In this document: positions 18,233 through 27,736 of the stretch, in pieces
Layout: each line of letters opens with the position of its first letter
Numbering within the stretch: position 1 is the stretch's first letter
Assembly: GCF_000016545.1 (NCBI RefSeq)
Contig: NC_009437.1
Location: 62,001-126,000, forward strand
Source of the DNA: Caldicellulosiruptor saccharolyticus DSM 8903
Lineage (GTDB): Bacteria; Bacillota; Thermoanaerobacteria; Caldicellulosiruptorales; Caldicellulosiruptoraceae
Direction of reading: 5' to 3'
Length of the DNA: 64,000 nt
The notes under the pieces: generated by a model
The model's input: only the letters and a program-made list of their open reading frames with translations
Told to the model about the DNA's origin: nothing
Databases searched by the model: none
Made by a program: the position numbers and the translations under genes

Positions 18233-19618
18233 ATGTTTGTTGGGAGAAAGTATGAACTTGAAACGTTGAACAGACTTTATAACGAAGACAAATTTCACTT
18301 TGTTGTTGTGTATGGAAGAAGGCGTGTTGGAAAAACTACTCTGCTTACTCAGTTTTGTAAAAACAAACAATCAATATTCTTTGTTGCTGAGGAATACAAT
18401 GATAAAATTAACCTTGAATCTTTTTCTGATAAGGTACTGTCTTATTTTAACCTTGGTGGGTTAATAAGTCGGTTTGAATCATGGGAGAAGGCATTTATGT
18501 TTTTGGCACATCAGGCAAAGGATAAGAGATTGATTGTTGTAATTGACGAATTTCCTTATATAGTAAATACAAACAAAAGTATACCATCACTTCTGCAAAA
18601 TTTGATTGACCATCATTTAAAGAACACCAAACTTTTTTTGATTGTCTGTGGATCTTCGGTAAGTTTTATTGAAAAGGAAGTTTTAAGCTATAAAAGTCCT
18701 TTGTATGGACGAAGAACTGCTCAGTTAATAGTGGAACCGTTTGATTTTTTTGAGAGCAGAGAATTTTTCCCTAATTATAATTTTGAAGAACAGGTGATTG
18801 CATATGGAGTTTTAGGAGGAATTCCTCAATATTTGAGTATCTTTGACAATACAAAAGACATATACGAAAATATCAGGACAAAAATATTGGACAAATCATC
18901 ATATCTTTATGAAGAACCAAAACTGCTTTTAAGACAAGAGGTAAGAGAACCTGCTTTGTATAATTCGATAATAGAAGCTATCGCAACAGGAAGCAGCAAA
19001 TTAAATGAGATAGCTACAAAGGTTGGAGTTGAAGTTGATAAATGTGCAAAATATATTTCTGTACTTATAGATTTAAAAATTCTTGAGAGGGTAACTCCTC
19101 TTTTCTCGGAGGCAAAAAGCAGAAAAAGTATTTATAAAATTAAGGATAATTTTTTTAGATTCTGGTATCGATTTGTTTTTACCAACAAGAGTTTAATTGA
19201 ACAGGGACTGATTGATGAAGTTATCGATAATAAGATCAAGCCTTTCATGAATGAGTTTATTGGAGAGGTTTATGAACAAATATGTATGGATTACCTTAAA
19301 ATTTTAAACAAGGAGAAAAGATTGCCTTTCATTTTTGAAAATATAGGTAAATGGTGGGGGAATAATCCCTACAAAAAGCGTGAAGAAGAAATTGATATAG
19401 TAGCATTCAATCAAGATAATATACTATTTGGTGAATGCAAGTGGAGAAACCAAAAGGTTGACATGTCTGTTTTAAATAACCTGATAGAAAAGAGTATGAT
19501 TTTCAACTACTGTAAGAAATTTTATGTTTTATTTTCAAAAAGTGGTTTTACAGATGAGGTAATAAGTTTTGCCAAACAAAATCCTCATGTATTGTTAATT
19601 AGTGAATTTGAGGTTTAA
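18233..19618 (+). CDS. Archaeal-type P-loop ATPase with C-terminal DUF234 nuclease-like domain
   Basis: A 461-residue protein. Walker A is VVYGRRRVGKTTLL (about residues 26-39) and Walker B is LIVVIDEFPY (about 102-111). A winged-helix segment follows (NEIATKVGVEVDKCAKYISVL, about 255-280). The C-terminal domain carries EEEIDIVAFNQDNILFGECKW, a PD-(D/E)XK-like core (E-ID ... ECKW) typical of DUF234. Such ATPases are common in archaea and thermophiles, function mostly unknown. It lies between a CRISPR mini-array and the type III-A locus, on the strand of the csm genes. No transposon traits are seen. Confidence 0.8.
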   Translation: MFVGRKYELETLNRLYNEDKFHFVVVYGRRRVGKTTLLTQFCKNKQSIFFVAEEYNDKINLESFSDKVLSYFNLGGLISRFESWEKAFMFLAHQAKDKRLIVVIDEFPYIVNTNKSIPSLLQNLIDHHLKNTKLFLIVCGSSVSFIEKEVLSYKSPLYGRRTAQLIVEPFDFFESREFFPNYNFEEQVIAYGVLGGIPQYLSIFDNTKDIYENIRTKILDKSSYLYEEPKLLLRQEVREPALYNSIIEAIATGSSKLNEIATKVGVEVDKCAKYISVLIDLKILERVTPLFSEAKSRKSIYKIKDNFFRFWYRFVFTNKSLIEQGLIDEVIDNKIKPFMNEFIGEVYEQICMDYLKILNKEKRLPFIFENIGKWWGNNPYKKREEEIDIVAFNQDNILFGECKWRNQKVDMSVLNNLIEKSMIFNYCKKFYVLFSKSGFTDEVISFAKQNPHVLLISEFEV

Positions 19619-19794
19619 AACAAAAAGATTTGTAATTTTGTTTTTCGCATATTTTTTGAACTATTCAACTACCAAAAAAGGCTATAAAATAAATCTTAAA
19701 ATGATTAAACTTACAAAGATGATTAAACTTACAAAGAGGAACAAGAAAATTGCCTACTCTAAAAAAGTTTAAAAGAAAAAAGGGGGAGTGTAAA

Positions 19795-20340
19795 ATGGGA
19801 ACAGTTACCTGTTCTGTGCTTGTAGGCACATCTCACCAGAACCACGGTGGAATCATTCCAGAGTATATCTTGAATCTTTGGGAAAATGATAAACCTGCAT
19901 GGGTGCTAAGAAAAATTTCACAGGAAAACCGCTTTGAAGACGACAAGAAGAATAGCACAGACAGCACAATTGTCTGGATTCCCACTGTTGAGAACATGTT
20001 TGAGGACGCACTTTTGATGATAGGGATTTATATTCTCAGAGACAAAAATTTGGTTGAGCTTGCAAAAAAGTATTTTAAGAAAGACTTGAGCGAGAGGCTT
20101 ATGCTTTATCAAGATATAGACCAACAAAACCTTGAAAAGCTTTATGAAACTTGCAGAAAAATAACGGCAAATTATAAGATTGTTGTAAGTGTTTTGGATG
20201 ACTCTTCCATTAACAAAGAACGATTGAAGTGCCTGTATGATTATTCGATGGATTGTGAAGTTTTAAAAACAATTTATATAAGAGAGTTCAGCGCATGGAC
20301 TGGCAGACAAGAAATAAGAGGAAGTCTTGAAGAAAATTAA
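19795..20340 (+). CDS. Uncharacterised protein upstream of the type III-A operon
   Basis: A 181-residue protein I do not recognise. It begins MGTVTCSVLVGTSHQNHGGI, a beta-strand and glycine-rich start. It has no signal peptide or membrane segment, and its middle is helical and charged. GGGGGAG lies 6 bp before the ATG at 19795. A frameshifted second gene follows 45 bp later, then cas10. The shared strand and closeness suggest a type III-linked role, but that is inference. A 19-nt word at 19644-19662 recurs exactly at 31703-31721. Confidence 0.55.
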   Translation: MGTVTCSVLVGTSHQNHGGIIPEYILNLWENDKPAWVLRKISQENRFEDDKKNSTDSTIVWIPTVENMFEDALLMIGIYILRDKNLVELAKKYFKKDLSERLMLYQDIDQQNLEKLYETCRKITANYKIVVSVLDDSSINKERLKCLYDYSMDCEVLKTIYIREFSAWTGRQEIRGSLEEN

Positions 20341-20384
20341 ATGAGCAATTTTTAAATGAGTTTCTAAAAGAAAGGTGAATAATA

Positions 20385-20737
20385 ATGATATGGGACCCTT
20401 ATTTAGAGTATTGTCTTTCACAAACCTCAGAAGTAGAAAAAGTAGAAATTACTGAGCAAATAGAAGGAGTTTTCCTGCAAGCAAAAGAAGAGAACCTGCC
20501 GTTTATAAACTATCCTTTTTAAGGCTTATTGGCAAGAATATAGAAACAGGCGAGATATTGTTTTCTGTGAACTTAGAAAAGTCCTTTTTGGGCTTTATGT
20601 TTATTGGTGCACATGTAAAAAATGGTCATATCAATTTTGGATTAGCAAAAGGAATATCCGATTATGAAGATTTCAAGAAAAAGGCTCTTGAATGTGCAAG
20701 GGCAATTATTGAAAATAATTTGTTTGAACTTAAGTAA
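20385..20737 (+). pseudogene. Frameshifted unknown gene directly before cas10
   Basis: The first frame gives MIWDPYLEYCLSQTS to INYPF and stops at 20522. The next frame continues without delay: RLIGKNIETGEILFSVNLEK to IIENNLFELK and stop at 20737. The break is at a run of five T (CCTTTTTAAGG). One more T would give a continuous protein of 117 residues (116 plus the restored leucine). The ribosome site is AAAGGTGAATAATA. Family unknown. Cause could be mutation, slippage or a sequencing error. Confidence 0.65.
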
Positions 20738-20851
20738 AATTTTTGCCTGTAAATATTTTCTTCAAAGATATTTTGTTGTATAATGGTATAAAGTGTATTG
20801 TTATTACTGAATCTGTCGAATACACAACAAAAAAGAAGGTGGGCAAGAAAG

Positions 20852-23335
20852 ATGATTTTTTACAATGCTCATCAAACAGAAGAAGATAAGAACTTTGACT
20901 ACACTCTTTTTCTTGGCGCAATCCTGCACGATATTGGCAAATTTTTTATGAGAACAGAAAACCAAGATGCTAAAAAGAACATCTCAAAAGAGTATGAAAT
21001 GTTTTACAAGGGAGAAGGCAAATATTCACCGCGTCATCAGGAGTGGAGTGCGTTTTTTGTCGAACATTTTTTGCCAGAAAGTTTAAAAACGGTCACATCT
21101 CTTGTTCTGTATCATCACAGACCATCTTCATACCAGCAGTTTTTGATAAGCGTTGCTGACAAGATTTCGGCAAAAGTTGACAGAAAAGACTTAAGCGACG
21201 AAGAAGCAGCAGATGACAAGTCAAAGTACTTGATCTCTGTTTTGTCCCAAATAAGCCTTGATGAAAAAAAGGGAAATACGAAAACTCCTTATTATAAGCT
21301 TCTGAAAAAAAGGTATGAAGTTGAACCACCTTCCAAAAGTTTCAACACAGATGCAAAGGATGACTATCAAAACCTGTGGTCAGAGTTTTCAAAAAAGGTA
21401 AATGCTTCAAAAAATGGCTTTGGAAGCTCATTTGACTTAGAAGATTTTGCAACTGCCATTTACAACTTGCTTAGAATTTACACATACAACATTCCATCTG
21501 CTTTTTACTATTCGCAGCCTGACATATCCCTTTGGGCGCACAGCAAGTCAACTGCTGCAATTGCATTTTGTCTTGACAGGCAGCTGAAAAAAGAGTTTTC
21601 CCAGGAAAATGAAAGAGTAAGAGTTTTGGAGGCAATCAACACAAAGCTTTTGCCTGGGAATGAATCTGCGATAAAAAAGGGTGACTATCCGTACTTTTGC
21701 CTTGTGAAAGGCGACGTTTCCGGAATTCAGGATTTTGTTTTTGACACAAAGATGGACGGAGCTTTGAAGGCTCTCAAGGCAAAGTCATTTTACATCTCAT
21801 TTTTGCTTGACACCATTGCAAGATACATCCTCAAAGAAGAAAAAATGCCAATCTGCAACCTCATATACAACGGTGGAGGGCACTTTTACCTTCTGATGCC
21901 TGGGTATTTTATGAGGAAACTTTCGCAATATCAGCAAAAAATCGACAAAATTCTTTTTTCTGCACACAGAAGGGCTCTGAGTGTGCTTTTAGAGGCTGCA
22001 GAGGTTGATTTGTACGATTTTGCACACAACTTTGGCGACTGTTTTGATAGAGTTTCAAGAAATATTCAGAAAAAGAAGGCTTGCAAGTTCAAGAATGTGC
22101 TGGAAGAAACGAAAATGGAATTTTTCGAGCCATGGGAAGATTATGAACAAAAGTGTCCTCACTGTGGAAGAAAGATAGAACCAAAAGAGGATGACCCTGA
22201 TTTTTGTCGCTTTTGCAAAAGTTTTGTAGATTTTGGTGATGATCTTATGAAAAGCTTGTTCGTTATAGATTCGTGGGGAAGAGAAAAAGAGTTTTCAGAA
22301 TTTTCTGATATTCACAATGTACTTAAAGCTTTTGGTAGATACGTTCAATTTTCCAATCACTATGAAAGCGTTTCAAACACGCTGATTTTGGACAGAAGCA
22401 GGATAGAAGATTTGCAGAGAAAGCAAATGGAAATTGAAAAAGGGCAAAAAGGGCCAAAATCAGGGTTTGAAAGCGAGTTCTGTGAAGACCTTGACATCTC
22501 AACCCATGTACCTTTCAAAAATGAAGATGAAAAAGTGCTAATGCTCATAGATGACATAGCAGAGTCAGCAAAAGGGATTAAAACATGGGGCATTGTTCGA
22601 GGAGATGTTGACAATCTTGGCGACATCTTCAAAAAGGGGCTTGGAGAGGATAATTCGATTTCAAGAGTGATGACATTGTCAGAGGAGTTTTCGATATTCT
22701 TTGGCTATTACTTCAACAAACTGATAAAAGAACAAAATGGGAATATCATGGTCATCTACGCAGGTGGGGATGACTTTTGCATACTTGGTCAATGGGATGT
22801 TCTTCCACAGACAGCGCACAGGATTTATACAGAGTTTAGAAGCTTTTCTTGTTGGAACTCTGATGTCACTCTTTCGATGGGCTTTGAAATAGCACCAGAT
22901 AAAAAGTATCCAATTTACAGGGTTGCGATGGTATGTGGCGATCACTTAGAGCAGGCAAAAGAGTATGAAAGGGAAAATGGCAAGAAAAAGGACTGTTTTG
23001 CATTTGGTGCAAACTTTGTTGGCTGGGAAGAGTTTGAGGATTTGAAAAAGCTCAAAGAATTGATTGCTGACCTTGTTGGGAACAAAAATGTCTCAAAAGC
23101 GCTTATAAACGGCATCTATGCCGTTTGCAGTCTTAAAAAGATGGCAGATGACCAAAGAGAACTTTTCAAGGCATGGCGATTTGTGTATTTCATGGCAAGG
23201 CTGAAGGAGAGGTATTCTAAATGTTCAACCGAACTTGAAAGTGTTTTAAACAAAATCATTGATGAAAAGACAAATACTCTTTACAAACACTCTTACTTGG
23301 CAGCGCGCTGGGCTGAACTTGAGCTGAGAAGATAA
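20852..23335 (+). CDS. cas10: Cas10/Csm1, type III-A effector subunit with HD and GGDD domains
   Basis: An 827-residue Cas10. The N-terminal HD nuclease motif is ILHDIGKFF (H26-D27), with YHHRPSS further on. A zinc-ribbon CPHC ... CRFC lies at about 435-457. The cyclase-palm motif YAGGDDF has GGDD at about 638-641. Both ssDNase and cyclic-oligoadenylate synthesis look possible, and the latter would feed Csx1 at 33658. The ATG at 20852 follows AAGGTGGGCAAGAAAG. csm2 starts 25 bp later. Confidence 0.93.
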   Translation: MIFYNAHQTEEDKNFDYTLFLGAILHDIGKFFMRTENQDAKKNISKEYEMFYKGEGKYSPRHQEWSAFFVEHFLPESLKTVTSLVLYHHRPSSYQQFLISVADKISAKVDRKDLSDEEAADDKSKYLISVLSQISLDEKKGNTKTPYYKLLKKRYEVEPPSKSFNTDAKDDYQNLWSEFSKKVNASKNGFGSSFDLEDFATAIYNLLRIYTYNIPSAFYYSQPDISLWAHSKSTAAIAFCLDRQLKKEFSQENERVRVLEAINTKLLPGNESAIKKGDYPYFCLVKGDVSGIQDFVFDTKMDGALKALKAKSFYISFLLDTIARYILKEEKMPICNLIYNGGGHFYLLMPGYFMRKLSQYQQKIDKILFSAHRRALSVLLEAAEVDLYDFAHNFGDCFDRVSRNIQKKKACKFKNVLEETKMEFFEPWEDYEQKCPHCGRKIEPKEDDPDFCRFCKSFVDFGDDLMKSLFVIDSWGREKEFSEFSDIHNVLKAFGRYVQFSNHYESVSNTLILDRSRIEDLQRKQMEIEKGQKGPKSGFESEFCEDLDISTHVPFKNEDEKVLMLIDDIAESAKGIKTWGIVRGDVDNLGDIFKKGLGEDNSISRVMTLSEEFSIFFGYYFNKLIKEQNGNIMVIYAGGDDFCILGQWDVLPQTAHRIYTEFRSFSCWNSDVTLSMGFEIAPDKKYPIYRVAMVCGDHLEQAKEYERENGKKKDCFAFGANFVGWEEFEDLKKLKELIADLVGNKNVSKALINGIYAVCSLKKMADDQRELFKAWRFVYFMARLKERYSKCSTELESVLNKIIDEKTNTLYKHSYLAARWAELELRR

Positions 23336-23360
23336 AAATTAATTTTGGGGAGAGGGTGAA

Positions 23361-23777
23361 GTGGTTATGCCAGCACAGGGTGGTAACAATGCATTGGCTT
23401 TGAAAGATGATATTTTGAGCAAGATTGAAACTGCTATTGACCCCGAAAAAGACAAAGATGGCAAGGCTTTTTCAGATGTTGCTGAAAAGACAGGTCAACT
23501 TTTAAAGGAGTCGGGCGTCACCATTACTCAGATCAGAAAGTTGTTTACTGAGGTAAAAAGACTTTCTCCAGAAGATGACAATTACAAATACAAATTGAAG
23601 CTTTTGAAAGCAAAGCTTGCGTACACCGCAGGTAGATTTAAAAAAATGAAACATTTTCAGGAAATAATCGACAAGGCTCTTCCTGTTGCAGAAAAGAGCC
23701 CAGAGGCTCTAAACAGGTTCAAAGACTTTTTTGAAGCAGCTGTTGCATATCACAAATACTTTGGTGGCGACCAATAA
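23361..23777 (+). CDS. csm2: Csm2, small subunit of the type III-A complex
   Basis: A 138-residue, mostly helical protein in the csm2 position between cas10 and csm3. ITQIRKLFTEVKRL and KLLKAKLAYTAGRFKK match the Csm2 family pattern. It forms part of the inner filament of the Csm complex. The start is GTG 23361 or ATG 23367; GAGAGGGTG upstream suits either. Confidence 0.88.
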   Translation: MVMPAQGGNNALALKDDILSKIETAIDPEKDKDGKAFSDVAEKTGQLLKESGVTITQIRKLFTEVKRLSPEDDNYKYKLKLLKAKLAYTAGRFKKMKHFQEIIDKALPVAEKSPEALNRFKDFFEAAVAYHKYFGGDQ

Positions 23778-23806
23778 AAATATCTCAAAAGGGGGAGACT
23801 ATTGCC

Positions 23807-24598
23807 ATGGATGTAATCTTGAAGGGGAAATACATTATAAAATGTAAAATAAGAGCTGTAACAGGTCTTCACATTGGTGAGGGCAACAACAGCATTGAGA
23901 TAGGCGGAATTGACAATGCAGTTGTGAAAGATGCAGAAGGCAAGCCTTACATTCCAGGTTCTTCTCTCAAAGGTAAGATGAGGGCATTGATGGAGTTTGC
24001 GGAGGGCAAAGTAAAAGATGATCTGATGGTTGTGGCAGTTAAGAAAGGTGACAAACCGGAGATATGCCTTCACATGTGCGATGACAAAGACTGTCCTGTT
24101 TGTGGGCTTTTTGGTAGAAATCACGGCTTACATGATAAAAAGAGTGGCGGGAAAATTGATCTTACGGATGCAGTCATTCCAACAAGGCTCATTGTTCGCG
24201 ATGCAAAGCTGATAGAAAGCTCTATCACAGATGAGATGAAAGAGAACCTTGACCTTGAATGGACAGAAGTAAAGTTTGAGAACAACATAGACAGAATAAC
24301 CTCAAAGGCACATCCAAGACAGAGCGAAAGAGTTCCTGCAGGCGCTGAATTTTCAGCAGAGTTTGTTGTCAACAGGTACGAGGTTGACGGAAGCGATGAT
24401 GGTGAGAAGTACTTAAGTAAGTTCATCAAAGCAATGAAGCTTTTAGAAGATGATTACTTGGGAGGTCAAGGTTCAAGAGGAAACGGTAAAGTTAAGTTTG
24501 TGGATATAGAAATATTTTACAAAGATTCAAGCGACTATGAAAAAGACAGTAACGACCTAAAACCAATTGCAACTGCACCGAGCCTGGACCAGCTTTAA
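23807..24598 (+). CDS. csm3: Csm3, crRNA-binding backbone and target-RNA nuclease
   Basis: A 263-residue RAMP. IEIGGIDNAVVKD holds the conserved aspartate that cuts target RNA every six bases in Csm complexes. IPGSSLKGKMRALMEF is the classic Csm3 motif. GGQGSRGNGKVKF near the end is the glycine-rich RAMP loop. It also has MCDDKDCPVCGLFG with a cysteine pair. GGGGGAG precedes the ATG. It appears complete. Confidence 0.94.
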   Translation: MDVILKGKYIIKCKIRAVTGLHIGEGNNSIEIGGIDNAVVKDAEGKPYIPGSSLKGKMRALMEFAEGKVKDDLMVVAVKKGDKPEICLHMCDDKDCPVCGLFGRNHGLHDKKSGGKIDLTDAVIPTRLIVRDAKLIESSITDEMKENLDLEWTEVKFENNIDRITSKAHPRQSERVPAGAEFSAEFVVNRYEVDGSDDGEKYLSKFIKAMKLLEDDYLGGQGSRGNGKVKFVDIEIFYKDSSDYEKDSNDLKPIATAPSLDQL

Positions 24599-24641
24599 AC
24601 TTGCAACAAAGTAGAATTTGTTATTTAAAAAGGTGATAAAG

Positions 24642-25652
24642 ATGGGCAAAGGCAAATTGTACAGGGTATTAATGCACTTTACCACACCTCTTCACATCGG
24701 CGAAAAGGAAAAGATATACAATATAACCCAGACGTTTGCGCATTCAGACATGCTGATGTCGGGGATAATAAACGCATATTCACTATTGTACGGCAACAGT
24801 AGTACAAACCAGCTGGTGGAGAGTTTTTTGCAGAAAAGTCTGCCTTTTGAGATTTCTTCTACGATGCCATATGTCGGCAATGAATTTTTTGTACCAAAAC
24901 CGATTGGGTTGCACCTTCATCTTTACAAGGATAGAGGCATAATTGAGGTTGAAAAGGACAAGGAAATCAAAAAGGTGAAATTCATAAGAGAAAAAGATTT
25001 GCTGAGCAATTTCCCAGGAAAATACAGAGTAGCAGGGAGCTTCTTGCTGCCCAAAGATATGCTTCACAAATTTGGTGATAGCGAAAAAGCACCATCCTTG
25101 GGAAAAATTAAAGAGAGGGCAAGGGTTTCAATAGACAGGCTAAGTTCTTCCTCAAACATATACTATTTTTCTCACTTTGAGTTCAAAGACAATGCGGGAC
25201 TGTGGTTTTATCTCAGAATAAACGACCAGAGCTTGGAAGATAAGGTCAAAGCCGCAATGAGACTTTTGAGCGATGAAGGACTTGGCGGCGATAGAACCTG
25301 CGGGCTTGGCAGCTTTAAAGTTAACTTTGAAGAATGTAGCATGCCAGAAGAAAATGACAGAGCAAAATATTACATGAGCCTGTCACTTGTAAATCCTCAA
25401 AGTGAAGATGAGTTAAAAAGTGCGCTGTATTATGAAATTTTGACGCGAAGCGGCTACATCTACTCAAAGGCAGGGCTTGGCATAAAAAGAAAAGCTGTAA
25501 GAGCATTTGCAGAAGGGACTGTATTTTCAGGAAAAGTTTGCGGCAGGGTGGTTGATGTAACACCTCAGAACTTTTCTCAGCACAGGGTATATTGTTTTGG
25601 GCTTGCGTTTTTGCTTCCCCTGCCGGAAGGGGTGATGATGATTGACAACTGA
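24642..25652 (+). CDS. csm4: Csm4, 5'-handle RAMP of the type III-A complex
   Basis: A 336-residue RAMP. HFTTPLHIGEKEK at the start and DEGLGGDRTCGLGSF (the glycine-rich loop) are Csm4 features. It binds the crRNA handle and Cas10. The ATG at 24642 follows AAGGTGATAAAG. Its stop overlaps the csm5 start region, indicating coupling. Confidence 0.92.
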   Translation: MGKGKLYRVLMHFTTPLHIGEKEKIYNITQTFAHSDMLMSGIINAYSLLYGNSSTNQLVESFLQKSLPFEISSTMPYVGNEFFVPKPIGLHLHLYKDRGIIEVEKDKEIKKVKFIREKDLLSNFPGKYRVAGSFLLPKDMLHKFGDSEKAPSLGKIKERARVSIDRLSSSSNIYYFSHFEFKDNAGLWFYLRINDQSLEDKVKAAMRLLSDEGLGGDRTCGLGSFKVNFEECSMPEENDRAKYYMSLSLVNPQSEDELKSALYYEILTRSGYIYSKAGLGIKRKAVRAFAEGTVFSGKVCGRVVDVTPQNFSQHRVYCFGLAFLLPLPEGVMMIDN

Positions 25653-26808
25653 ATTTTTTGAAAGCAGGGTATACGAGGTAGAAATTCTGACTCCAACTGT
25701 AATTGGCGGGCAGGACAAAATCCAGAGCTTTGAGTTTGTCAGAGACGGCGCTTATTTGTATTTTATAAACTTCGATAGGCTACTTGAGGAAAATCTTTTC
25801 AAGGAAAGCTTTGTTGATGAGCTGACACGCGGACTTTCAGGAAACCTCAAAGATTTCAACATCCACGATGTCATGACAAAATACAACATGGATTTTAGGC
25901 AATTCTCAAAGTACAAGTTAAAGCTTGAGGGGGTTCAAAAGTTTCCAAGAGAAATTGTGGCTTTTGTCAAGAGCGCAGGAAGGTTTTATATTCCAGGGTC
26001 GTCCCTCAAAGGTGGGATAAGGTCTTTTGTGACAAAGGCGCTAAAGAAGGATTTAATAAAGCACTATGAAGATGCGCTAAACCCAAAAGGTAGGGTTAAC
26101 CCGCAACATCTTAGCAGCGATGCAGATAAGAAAGTATTTTCGTCACCGGACCAATCACCCTTTAAATACCTTCAGATAAGCGATAGCAGTTTTGCAGATC
26201 CAGATGATGTAGCAGTTTTTGAGATAAAAGTTATGAACATTTGCAGCGGTCAGGTTAAGTGGTTTGCGGGGGTGAAAGAGGGAAAAACAAACAACGTAGA
26301 TAACCCAGAACAATCTTCTTCAATCCTTGCAGAGGGAATAAAGCCTGGGGTTAAAGTTTTTGGCAGCATGAAGGTTGAGAAAGACTTTGTTGATGGAAAC
26401 GAGGTTGTAAGTGGGCTCAAAGGGAAAATTGGTATAAATGTTTCAGCAGCTTCTCCTGAAGAGTTTTTAGCAGAGGTTATGAGAGCTGTTGCCAGAGATT
26501 ACATTAAAAGAGAGATAGATTTCTACAGCAAGTACAATCAAGCTCAGATTGTCTCAGAGTACCGTAAGCTTTTGGATATTTTGAACTCTCTTGAACCAAA
26601 TCAGTTTTTAATTCAGATAGGATTTTCAACAGGGTATTTGTCAAAGACTGTGGGGATATTTTTTACAAAGACTCACTTTGAGAAGTTAAAGATGATTGAC
26701 AAAAAATCTAATATATATCCTGATCTTTTCCCGAAGACAAGAAGAATAATCTTCAAAAACGGGCAAGTTTACACAGTCCCCGGCTGGATAAAGGTAACCA
26801 TTAGATGA
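25642..26808 (+). CDS. csm5: Csm5, 3'-end RAMP of the type III-A complex
   Basis: A 388-residue RAMP starting at TTG 25642 inside the csm4 end. LTPTVIGGQDKIQSFEFV and FYIPGSSLKGGIRSFVTKAL are Csm5 signatures. It caps the filament and takes part in crRNA 3' maturation. Its stop overlaps the ATG of the cas6-like gene by 4 bp. Confidence 0.92.
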   Translation: MTTEFFESRVYEVEILTPTVIGGQDKIQSFEFVRDGAYLYFINFDRLLEENLFKESFVDELTRGLSGNLKDFNIHDVMTKYNMDFRQFSKYKLKLEGVQKFPREIVAFVKSAGRFYIPGSSLKGGIRSFVTKALKKDLIKHYEDALNPKGRVNPQHLSSDADKKVFSSPDQSPFKYLQISDSSFADPDDVAVFEIKVMNICSGQVKWFAGVKEGKTNNVDNPEQSSSILAEGIKPGVKVFGSMKVEKDFVDGNEVVSGLKGKIGINVSAASPEEFLAEVMRAVARDYIKREIDFYSKYNQAQIVSEYRKLLDILNSLEPNQFLIQIGFSTGYLSKTVGIFFTKTHFEKLKMIDKKSNIYPDLFPKTRRIIFKNGQVYTVPGWIKVTIR

Positions 26809-27428
26809 TGGGATGTGATGAAAAAGTGGTAAAATACTTTTCATTTCATTTCTGGGCAAGGGAGGATGGCGTATTTTTGCCATCCTCTTATTACTCTAAG
26901 GTATATGAAGCTTTGAAAAGTCTTCTTGCCACAGAGCATTTTACCATCTCACCCATTAGAACAAAAAACAAAAAAGAAGTTGAAGATGGCATATGGGTGT
27001 TCGAAGATTTTAGAATATACCTTGCCACACCTTTTTTAGAGCTTGTTACACAGAACATATTAAAGATTTATGAAAATTTAAATGCTTTGTTTGATGATAT
27101 TTACTTGAAGAGAATTTCATGCAGGACCCAGCAACCAAAGATAATTGGAAATTTGTTAAGTGGAGTGTTTGCTCAAAAAGACGGTGCTTGCTTAGAATAT
27201 GACAGGCAGCCAGAGATTTTTTCAGAGATGCTAAGAAGACATCTTTTGAGCATATACTATCAAAAGTTTGGAGTATACCCGGAAGACCAGAGGTTTTTCT
27301 TTGTGATAAAAGATGGTCTGAAGAAACAGCATTTGATTGAATCGAGAATTGAGTATTTTGGCAAGTATGAAATTTTTGCCTCAAAAGAACTTCTGGAAAT
27401 GTTTTGTCAAACGTTTTGTGTAAAATGA
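26805..27428 (+). CDS. Cas6-like crRNA endoribonuclease, probably truncated
   Basis: A 207-residue protein at the end of the csm operon, where cas6 is common. The order of segments fits Cas6: FSFHFWAREDG, ISPIRTKN, FRIYLATPFLELVTQNIL, LLSIYYQKFGV, and RIEYFGKYEIFASKELLEMF just before the expected glycine-rich loop. The protein stops there with FCVK. The same frame continues past the TGA as AWARKKLIELNCT to a TAA at 27470, which looks like a normal Cas6 end with its loop glycines lost. The RAMP assignment is by pattern, not by a strong motif. If correct, crRNA processing may be impaired. Confidence 0.5.
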   Translation: MMGCDEKVVKYFSFHFWAREDGVFLPSSYYSKVYEALKSLLATEHFTISPIRTKNKKEVEDGIWVFEDFRIYLATPFLELVTQNILKIYENLNALFDDIYLKRISCRTQQPKIIGNLLSGVFAQKDGACLEYDRQPEIFSEMLRRHLLSIYYQKFGVYPEDQRFFFVIKDGLKKQHLIESRIEYFGKYEIFASKELLEMFCQTFCVK

Positions 27429-27736
27429 GCATGGGCAAGAAAAAAGCTTATTGAATTAAATTGTACTTAAATAGAGATAAAAGGGAAGAAATATTTTAAA
27501 AAACAAAGGATAAAAGTAAGCTGGAGAAATACTGAATGTGATGAAGATAAAGGGGCCGAAAAATTTCATCACATATGAGGAAGGCTTAGAATTTATTGGT
27601 ATAAGGAAATGATGTAGTGACAAAATTGAGGTCCATATTTTGTCAATCCCAGCCCTCTCAAGCTTTTTGGGTTTTAAACTGACAAAGTCAAGAAAATTTG
27701 AGGCAAGAAAATAAATAATTGAGATTAAAATATAAA

